From Treponema sp. (GTDB lineage: Bacteria > Spirochaetota > Spirochaetia > Treponematales > Treponemataceae), in the NCBI GenBank assembly GCA_017963165.1, contig JAGCTZ010000058.1, forward strand, positions 1-64,000: DNA of 64,000 nucleotides, written 5' to 3'. The notes beneath the pieces are model-generated. The model had not been told where the DNA came from, searched no databases, and saw only the letters and a program-made list of their open reading frames with translations. The translations under genes were made by a program, and so were the position numbers. Below, one piece after another: positions 58,769-64,000 of this stretch (its first letter is position 1; every line of letters begins with the position of its first letter).

Positions 58769-59203
58769 TTATTTACTATAAAATTTTATCACCTTATCCA
58801 TAAACGGATCGTCGCGGCTTGTTACATAGTCTTTGTAGTGCTTGAGGCAGGAAATGTTTGAAAACATAAAAAACAAGCCTGCAGGTGCAAAAAAGAGTCC
58901 TATAATAAAAATGCCAATCGCAGCGATATTCATTGAAGAACCGGCACCACGAGCAAAAATTATTCTTGCAATAATAAGCAAAGCAAGTCCAAACACAACC
59001 TTGGCAACACTAAGCAAGATATTATCCTTAAAATATTTTTTAGTCATATAAGAAAGGAACATAACATCATCCTCCAGATTTACACCTTCGAATGCTGCCG
59101 GATTCTTTTCCTTCTGTTTTTTCTGATATTCTACAAACTCTACAAAATATTTATTGTTACGTGAATGCTCTACGCATGTTCCAATTTTTGCTGAATCTTC
59201 CAT
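58769..59203 (-). CDS. Small membrane protein of unknown function (144 aa)
   Basis: A 144-aa protein with a soluble N-terminal third (CVEHSRNNKYFVEFVEYQKKQKEKNPAAFEG) and two hydrophobic helices (SVAKVVFGLALLIIARIIFA and IAAIGIFIIGLFFAPAGLFFMF). I do not recognise the family. The start at 59203 is preferred because AAGGAG lies six bases before it, while the upstream in-frame start would extend the protein through the inverted repeat at 59226-59302. The S41-type gene follows after one base. Confidence 0.65.
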   Translation of the reverse strand: MEDSAKIGTCVEHSRNNKYFVEFVEYQKKQKEKNPAAFEGVNLEDDVMFLSYMTKKYFKDNILLSVAKVVFGLALLIIARIIFARGAGSSMNIAAIGIFIIGLFFAPAGLFFMFSNISCLKHYKDYVTSRDDPFMDKVIKFYSK

Positions 59204-59225
59204 AATAACAACTCCTTGTCGTTTA

Positions 59226-59302
59226 CCCTTCGACAGGCTCTGGGACCCCATCCATTTTTGGGCCATAAGCAACAACTTGTGGTCCCTGAGCCTGTCGAAG
59301 GG
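59226..59302. repeat. Inverted repeat of the CTTCGACAGGCTC family
   Basis: Two 22-bp arms that include CCCTTCGACAGGCTC and its complement, with one mismatch, flank a 33-base spacer. The element lies between mnmG and the 144-residue gene. Single arms of this sequence type are widely dispersed in bacterial genomes; another single arm is at 54943-54964. Confidence 0.85.
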
Positions 59303-59317
59303 CCCTTTATAATACCT

Positions 59318-61408
59318 TTACCTTTTCAAGTATACCATTAACAACATAATATCGCTATTCCTGATTCCGCTGATTCTGTTGGCCTGACCTAACGTTACCG
59401 GGCGAATCTGTTCCAGTTTGTTGCGCGACTCTGCAGAAAGCGATGCAATTTTACCATAATCAAAATCTGGTGGAATACGTGTATTTTCCATTTTGTGAAG
59501 CTTTTCTACACGCTTGTCTTGCTTTTCAATATAGTATTTGTATTTTGCGTCTATACTTGCCATTTCCCAGTCTTTTTCCGGGTAGCCTGGATTTTCCATA
59601 TTAGGCTTCTTTACCAGAAGAGCTTCGATTTCTTCAAGGCGGGCATATTTTTCGTTGATAGCATCATACTGTGCCTGTGTTTTTAGTCCGCATTCAAATG
59701 CATATTTTGCAAGACGGCGGTCAGCTGTATCGTGACGAAGTTTAAGACGATATTCTGCGCGGGCGGTGAACATGCGGTATGGTTCTTTTGTTCCAAGCGT
59801 TACAAGGTCATCAATCAAAACGCCGATGTAAGCTTCGTCGCGGCCAAGGATGACTGGTTCATACTGTGGAATCTGCCTGAACTTTTCATAGCCTGCCTGC
59901 TTTTGAACACCACTTATATATTCGTTTAGTTCTTTTGTTTCTCGTTCACTGATTTTTGCAAACTGACTTAACTCTTCGTTGCTCATGTTGTTTTTTGGCT
60001 GGAAGGCACCTGCTTCCATGCTTGCAGCAACTCCGTTCATTGAATGAGGGATTGAAGAAAGAGGTCCGCAGGTTGTTATGTGCGCACGTGCATAAAGTCC
60101 TGCGTTCATTCCTGCAATAAGTCCCTGACCGGCAGCTTCCTCATAACCAGAAGTTCCATTTATCTGGCCTGCATCAAAAAGGCCTGCAACACGTTTTGTT
60201 TCAAGAGAAGGAAAAAGTTGGGTCGGTTCAACAAAATCATATTCTACTGCATAACCAGGGCGGCTCTGAACTGCATTTTCAAAACCGTGCATTGTGCGCA
60301 TAAAGGCATCCTGTACGCATTCAGGGAGTGATGAAGAAAGGCCGTTCAAATACATTTCTTCTGTTTCAAGTCCTTCAGGCTCAACAAAAATCTGATGGCG
60401 GTCGCGTTCCTTAAAACGCATTACTTTGTCTTCAATGCTTGGACAGTAACGCGGACCAATACCGCTGATTTTTCCAGAGTACAACGGAGAACGACCTATA
60501 TTGTCGCGGATAATTTTGTGGGTTTCTTCGTTAGTGTATACAATGTGACAAGGTACCATAGGACGTTCAACTTTTTCATCTTCAAAGCTGAATGGAATTA
60601 CTTCTTCGTCACCAGGCTCAAGCTCAAGCTTATCAAAGTCTATTGTACGTTTAAGGATTCGAGGCGGTGTTCCTGTTTTAAGTCGGCCTGTTGTAAAACC
60701 AAGCCGATGAAGGCTTGCAGTAAGTCCGTAGGCAGCTGGTTCCCCTACTCGTCCACATGGAGCATCGTATTCACCTATAAAAATACGGCCACCAAGGAAG
60801 GTTCCTGTGGTTAGGACAACTGAACGTACAGGAATAATTCTTCCGCGCTCGGTTACAACTCCTGTGACCTTCTGGCGCATTCCGCTACGTGCGGCTTCTG
60901 TTGCATAATCAGGGTTATCTATATTACTTCCACTGTAACCGCGTTTTTCTCCAGGAATTGTTCCCTTATCTGCAGCACTGTCTGAATTTGGCGGAAGCGG
61001 AGTTTCGCTTGCAGTTGTAAGAATGTCTATTACTGTGTCCATGAGTGTGTACAGGTTTTCTGTCTGTTCACAAACCTGGCGTGCAAGTCTTGAATATGTA
61101 ATTTTATCTGCCTGGGAACGTGGCGCCTGAACTGCAGGACCACGACGCTTATTCAACATTCGGAATTGAATCATCGAGCGGTCTATGAGCTTTGCCATTT
61201 CGCCACCAAGGGCATCTATTTCGCGGACAATGTTTCCTTTTGCAATTCCACCAATGGAAGGGTTGCAGCTCATTCGCGCGATTGAGTCGGGGGTTTGAGT
61301 AATAAGTACTGTTTTTAGTCCCATGCGGGCGGCAGCGAGTGCGGCTTCAATGCCGGCGTGGCCAGCCCCTACAACAGCGACATCGTAATAATCATAAAAA
61401 CCAGGCAT
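59318..61408 (-). CDS. mnmG: MnmG (GidA), tRNA wobble-uridine modification enzyme
   Basis: A 696-aa FAD enzyme that with MnmE installs the 5-carboxymethylaminomethyl group on U34 of several tRNAs. The FAD motif VAVVGAGHAGIEAALAAARMG is at residues 10-30, the family signatures SCNPSIGGIAKGNIVREIDALGG and RTGRLKTGTPPR-like FTTGRLKTGTPPRI follow, with the conserved C-terminal MFTARAEYRLKLRHDTADRRL. Compared with the usual 620-630 residues, there is an extra stretch of about 48 residues at 131-178 (TTASETPLPPNSDSAADKGT onward). ATG 61408 is supported by AAGGAT eight bases upstream, replacing an in-frame ATG 39 bases earlier. Confidence 0.95.
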   Translation of the reverse strand: MPGFYDYYDVAVVGAGHAGIEAALAAARMGLKTVLITQTPDSIARMSCNPSIGGIAKGNIVREIDALGGEMAKLIDRSMIQFRMLNKRRGPAVQAPRSQADKITYSRLARQVCEQTENLYTLMDTVIDILTTASETPLPPNSDSAADKGTIPGEKRGYSGSNIDNPDYATEAARSGMRQKVTGVVTERGRIIPVRSVVLTTGTFLGGRIFIGEYDAPCGRVGEPAAYGLTASLHRLGFTTGRLKTGTPPRILKRTIDFDKLELEPGDEEVIPFSFEDEKVERPMVPCHIVYTNEETHKIIRDNIGRSPLYSGKISGIGPRYCPSIEDKVMRFKERDRHQIFVEPEGLETEEMYLNGLSSSLPECVQDAFMRTMHGFENAVQSRPGYAVEYDFVEPTQLFPSLETKRVAGLFDAGQINGTSGYEEAAGQGLIAGMNAGLYARAHITTCGPLSSIPHSMNGVAASMEAGAFQPKNNMSNEELSQFAKISERETKELNEYISGVQKQAGYEKFRQIPQYEPVILGRDEAYIGVLIDDLVTLGTKEPYRMFTARAEYRLKLRHDTADRRLAKYAFECGLKTQAQYDAINEKYARLEEIEALLVKKPNMENPGYPEKDWEMASIDAKYKYYIEKQDKRVEKLHKMENTRIPPDFDYGKIASLSAESRNKLEQIRPVTLGQANRISGIRNSDIMLLMVYLKR

Positions 61409-61450
61409 ATAAATATCCTTATGGATTTTTGAATTAAAATACATCATATG

Positions 61451-61616
61451 GAAAAAGGTCTTACACTCCCGTGGGAAACTGTGTTCGTCTGCGGGCTGAG
61501 CTGGTTATCGTAGAAATCCTGCGGTTTGCTTTGCAAATCCTCGGATTTCTTCTATGCCGCCGGCACCACTCAGATGCAGCCGAACACATTTTCCCACTCC
61601 GTTTCAGACCTTTTTC
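61451..61616. repeat. Long palindromic element, related copy C
   Basis: GAAAAAGGTCT and AGACCTTTTTC (11 bp, perfect) bound the 166-bp element. Inside pair CACTCC/GGAGTG-type blocks, GTGTTCG/CGAACAC, and TAGAAATCC/GGATTTCTTCTA. The end CACTCCG-TTTCAGACCTTTTTCA resembles the end CACTCCGCATTTTTTCA of copy B, so it is probably a divergent member of the same family. It fills the gap between mnmG and the HAD phosphatase gene. Confidence 0.6.
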
Positions 61617-61645
61617 AATATCTATTATTAATATTCAAAAATCTA

Positions 61646-62314
61646 TTAATTCTCTAACAATAGTTTTTCTAATTCTTCCGTGTCGTCAACGACGACACGG
61701 GCACCGTGTTCAAGCAGAAAGGTGCGGCCGCGGAAGCCCCAGTCTACGCCTATGAAATCAAGGCCGCTGTCTATGCCGGTTTTCAAGTCTACGTCGGAGT
61801 CGCCTATAAAGCAGGCTACCCCTGGGTGACAGGCTTCTTCTTTGGACAGGCTTATGTCTTTTAATATTTCATACAGGCCTGTTGGATCCGGCTTTGGAGG
61901 AATTCCTGGTCTACTGCCACTTATGCAGTCAAAGGCATCGGGAAAATACATTTTACAAAGATCCTCTGCTGCCGACTGAACCTTATTTGTGTTTACAGCA
62001 ACCTTTACTCCGGCGGCTCGCAATTTTTTAATACATTCAACAACACCTTTGTAAGGAGCTGTTTTTATTGCACAGTGAGCTTCGTAGTATTCTATATATT
62101 CTGCAAGAATTTGCTTATACAAATCTTCGCCAACATCAGCCGGCAAAAATCTTTTTACAAGTTTTGGGATTCCGTTGCCTACCATATATTTAATTTCTTC
62201 GACAGTATGCTCCGGAAAACCGTAACGCTCGCAGATAACGTTTGCGCTGTCAGCAAGGTCGTCAATTGTATTGAGGATAGTACCATCCATGTCAAAAATT
62301 GCAAGCTTATACAT
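61646..62314 (-). CDS. HAD-family phosphatase (phosphoglycolate phosphatase-like)
   Basis: A 222-aa HAD hydrolase. Motif I is FDMDGTILNT with the nucleophile Asp8 and Asp10, a four-helix cap domain follows, motif II is VAVNTNK, Lys of motif III is before DPTG, and motif IV is FIGDSDVDLKTGIDSGLDFIGVDWGFRG. This matches Gph/phosphoglycolate phosphatase-like enzymes; the substrate cannot be fixed. I use ATG 62314; a TTG five codons earlier would also fit. It begins 15 bases after the argC stop and probably shares its mRNA. Confidence 0.87.
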   Translation of the reverse strand: MYKLAIFDMDGTILNTIDDLADSANVICERYGFPEHTVEEIKYMVGNGIPKLVKRFLPADVGEDLYKQILAEYIEYYEAHCAIKTAPYKGVVECIKKLRAAGVKVAVNTNKVQSAAEDLCKMYFPDAFDCISGSRPGIPPKPDPTGLYEILKDISLSKEEACHPGVACFIGDSDVDLKTGIDSGLDFIGVDWGFRGRTFLLEHGARVVVDDTEELEKLLLEN

Positions 62315-62329
62315 TTTATGTGTGTCCAA

Positions 62330-63277
62330 TTAAACAAGGCCAGTAGCTTCGTCTATTCCCATCATAATATTCATACACTGGACAGCCGCGCCCGAAGCTC
62401 CCTTTCCAAGATTATCAAAGCGGGTTGTAATCATAATGCGGTCATCATTTCCGTAAACAAAAAGCTGCATATTGTTAGTACCAGCTAACGTATCTGCAGG
62501 AATAAACTGTTCCGGCAAAACACCCTCACCCATAAGTGGTGCAACCTGAACAAAACGCACACCCTTATAATGAGCATCAAACATCTGCCATACATCCTGC
62601 AAAGTCACACGTTTAGCAAGCATACGAGCATGCAAACCAACCGTAACAGTCATGCCTGCAAAATAATCACAAACATAAGGATTAAAAACAGGTTCAAATT
62701 CAAGGCCACTTATTTTTTTAATTTCAGGTAAATGCTTGTGTGCCTGTGTCAAAGCATAAAGGCGCGGAGAATCATAACCCTGCGGACGCTCATCAGCTTC
62801 ATACACAGCAATTGCTTTTTTGCCGGCACCGGAATATCCGCTCACTGCATGAATAACAACAGGATAATCAGCACCCATAATTCCAGACTTTACAAGCGGA
62901 TACAAAATTGCAATAGAACCACTTGCATAACAGCCGGGAACAGCAACTCGTTTAGAAGAAGCAATGCCCTTGCGGAATGACTTATCCAATTCTGGAAAAC
63001 CATAATTCCATTCAGGGTTAGTTCTGTGAGCAGTAGAAGCGTCAATAATTTTAGTATTTGGATTTGTAACAAGCTCAGCCGATTCAATTGCAGCAGCATC
63101 AGGCAGACACAAAAAAACATAATCAGCCTGATTCATAAGGCGCGCCTTTTCCACAGGATCCTTTCTCTTATCCTCATCAATCTGCATTATTTCAAGGTCA
63201 TCGCGCTTTTCAAACCTTTCAAAAATCTTAAGGCCGGTTGTGCCTTCTTTACCGTCAATAAATACCTTATATTTCAT
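62330..63277 (-). CDS. argC: N-acetyl-gamma-glutamyl-phosphate reductase (ArgC type 2)
   Basis: A 315-aa enzyme of arginine synthesis that reduces N-acetylglutamyl phosphate with NADPH. The N-terminus KVFIDGKEGTTGLKIFERF, the catalytic Cys in VPGCYASGSIAILYPL and AVSGYSGAGKKAI, and the length are those of the short ArgC form. The start at 63277 is chosen because TATAAT ends seven bases upstream and the in-frame ATG 42 bases earlier would lie upstream of that promoter. No other arg gene is adjacent here; the HAD gene follows. Confidence 0.93.
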   Translation of the reverse strand: MKYKVFIDGKEGTTGLKIFERFEKRDDLEIMQIDEDKRKDPVEKARLMNQADYVFLCLPDAAAIESAELVTNPNTKIIDASTAHRTNPEWNYGFPELDKSFRKGIASSKRVAVPGCYASGSIAILYPLVKSGIMGADYPVVIHAVSGYSGAGKKAIAVYEADERPQGYDSPRLYALTQAHKHLPEIKKISGLEFEPVFNPYVCDYFAGMTVTVGLHARMLAKRVTLQDVWQMFDAHYKGVRFVQVAPLMGEGVLPEQFIPADTLAGTNNMQLFVYGNDDRIMITTRFDNLGKGASGAAVQCMNIMMGIDEATGLV

Positions 63278-63284
63278 GAATGAG

Positions 63285-63313
63285 ATTATAATAAATTTGT
63301 ATGGAAATAGCAA
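63285..63313 (-). promoter_or_regulatory. Promoter of argC, apparently leaderless
   Basis: TTGCTA and TATAAT are 17 bases apart on the minus strand, and TATAAT is followed by seven bases and ATG. No Shine-Dalgarno sequence is present. I did not find a convincing ArgR site here. Confidence 0.5.
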
Positions 63314-63323
63314 AGGCATGCAT

Positions 63324-63617
63324 TTAAATATTCTTTATGTAATTCATAATCCTTATAAATTCATCTCTCTTTTGTGCACTTGTATATTTGTCTGAGATAA
63401 GAACCTGCTGAAGATATGCATAACAATAGTTAATCGCCAGCTTATCGTGGTCACTCTGTAACTGAATTTTGTTGAGTTTAACTTCAAGAGTCTTTTGAAT
63501 CTTTAAAAGTTCTACATCCCTCCAGTTGTTAGATTCCACAATTCTGGAAGCAGAAGAGAAAATGTCTGCAACATTAGAGAGAACAACAGCTGACTCTTTA
63601 AGAACTAATCCATTCAT
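63324..63617 (-). CDS. Hypothetical protein (97 aa)
   Basis: A 97-aa cytoplasmic, mostly helical protein (LKIQKTLEVKLNKIQLQSDHDKLAINYCYAYLQQ). I do not recognise it. Its ATG overlaps the TGA of the upstream 114-residue gene by four bases (ATGA), so the two are translationally coupled. A good AAGGAG site precedes the start. Confidence 0.6.
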   Translation of the reverse strand: MNGLVLKESAVVLSNVADIFSSASRIVESNNWRDVELLKIQKTLEVKLNKIQLQSDHDKLAINYCYAYLQQVLISDKYTSAQKRDEFIRIMNYIKNI

Positions 63618-63958
63618 TCTGGTAACTCCTTGAAAATTTTCTTATATTCCAATTCACATATAGCTTTATCTTCACGTGTCATGTTACAGGCTTTTAAAAC
63701 CTTTAAAGTTGATTCAACACACTTCTGCTTTTCACCAGCCTTTTCTTCCAAAGCCTCTTTCTTGCGTGTTGATACTTCTTTAGCAGCACTTTTGCGGGCA
63801 CGAGCTACAGCGGCAGCATTTTCTTCTTCCACATGATCAGCAATTGCTTTACCAGCAGCTGCACCAACAGCAGTTACAGCGACAGCCCCCCCGAGGATTC
63901 CGGCAGCAGAAAGAGTAGAAACGGTAGCAGCACCAACAAGACATGAAAATATAAGCAT
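63614..63958 (-). CDS. Hypothetical membrane-anchored coiled-coil protein (114 aa)
   Basis: A 114-aa protein with a hydrophobic Gly/Ala-rich N-terminus (FSCLVGAATVSTLSAAGILGGAVAVTAVGAAAG), then a charged helix (AAVARARKSAAKEVSTRKKEALEEKAGEKQK) and a short C-terminal helix. The LVGAATV region could be a membrane anchor or a signal; a Cys at position 6 is not in a proper lipobox. It is coupled to the 97-residue gene. Similar pairs of small genes occur in phage and toxin-type neighbourhoods, but nothing here supports that. Its promoter lies at or beyond the window end. Confidence 0.55.
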   Translation of the reverse strand: MLIFSCLVGAATVSTLSAAGILGGAVAVTAVGAAAGKAIADHVEEENAAAVARARKSAAKEVSTRKKEALEEKAGEKQKCVESTLKVLKACNMTREDKAICELEYKKIFKELPE

Positions 63959-64000
63959 AATAAATCCAAATATGTTTTATTTTCTTCCGCCGATTGGATT

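Noticed and set aside
59204..59275. Extended start of the 144-residue membrane protein
   Set aside because: The extra residues are encoded by the inverted repeat arm, and the AAGGAG site fits ATG 59203.
1..64000. CRISPR array or prophage
   Set aside because: No evenly spaced direct repeats with unique spacers and no structural, integrase or lysis genes are present; the repeats seen are palindromes at dispersed sites.

Overview
The window looks like a chromosomal segment of a spirochaete, most probably a host-associated Treponema. The reasons are AT-rich DNA with strongly A/T-ending codons, a cell envelope with outer-membrane barrel-type proteins, lipoprotein-dependent sugar uptake, a short group-2 sigma factor of spirochaetal RpoS size, and several conserved proteins I know only from treponemes. 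The genus assignment is an inference; no rRNA is present. There is no prophage, complete insertion sequence or CRISPR array. Accessory DNA is limited to a PD-(D/E)XK transposase-family gene and several families of small palindromic repeats.

Layout. 0-3.5 kb: a palindromic repeat, a secreted CBM48 protein, a DUF4230 membrane protein and a patatin lipase pair. 3.5-10.7 kb: the transposase-family gene, hflK-hflC with a large membrane protein, and two unknown proteins. 10.7-14.3 kb: tRNA-Glu and tRNA-Gln, a CBM48 protein with a lysine/alanine tail, and mutS2. 14.4-26.7 kb: a long minus-strand block containing two paralogous barrel/transglutaminase-like proteins, a FecR-like protein, a CHASE2 adenylate cyclase, an RCK-type channel, a cyclic-nucleotide-binding protein, an ion permease, rsgA and a LuxR-type regulator. 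26.8-34.6 kb: dnaE, a YggT protein, recG and a sigma factor gene with a near-perfect sigma-54 promoter. 34.6-41.2 kb: gltS, an acyltransferase, and a sugar ABC importer (two permeases and a binding protein, no ATPase) behind a consensus promoter covered by LacI-type operators. 41.2-49.4 kb: a DUF2147 protein, a threonine-synthase-like protein lacking the PLP lysine, argR, pgi, trxB, a family-3 glycosidase, an RsmI-like methylase and a DUF308 protein. 49.4-56.2 kb: a sugar-sensor/GGDEF protein, pepF, adenosine deaminase, a methyltransferase carrying a dispersed repeat, and an XRE regulator with a decapeptide-repeat tail. 56.3-64 kb: a tandem S41-type protein, mnmG, a HAD phosphatase, argC and two small unknown genes.

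The parts that work together most clearly are as follows. The block at 16.9-23.2 kb reads as a cAMP circuit: envelope sensor-cyclase, cAMP-binding protein, ion channel and ion permease, with gene gaps of 2 to 15 bp from cyclase to permease. The sigma-54 promoter in front of the short sigma factor suggests an RpoN-to-RpoS-like cascade of the type known in Borrelia. The sugar importer, the GGDEF protein with a LacI-like sugar-binding domain, the secreted glycosidase and the two CBM48 proteins suggest a carbohydrate-driven lifestyle.

Two window-wide patterns stand out. Several genes (DUF4230, dnaE, acyltransferase, trxB, the GGDEF gene, argC) have a -10 hexamer only 6-9 bases before the ATG and lack a usable Shine-Dalgarno sequence, so they may be leaderless. 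Five of the six convergent gene pairs overlap at their stop codons. No computation or database search was run; family assignments rest on motifs read from the translated sequence.
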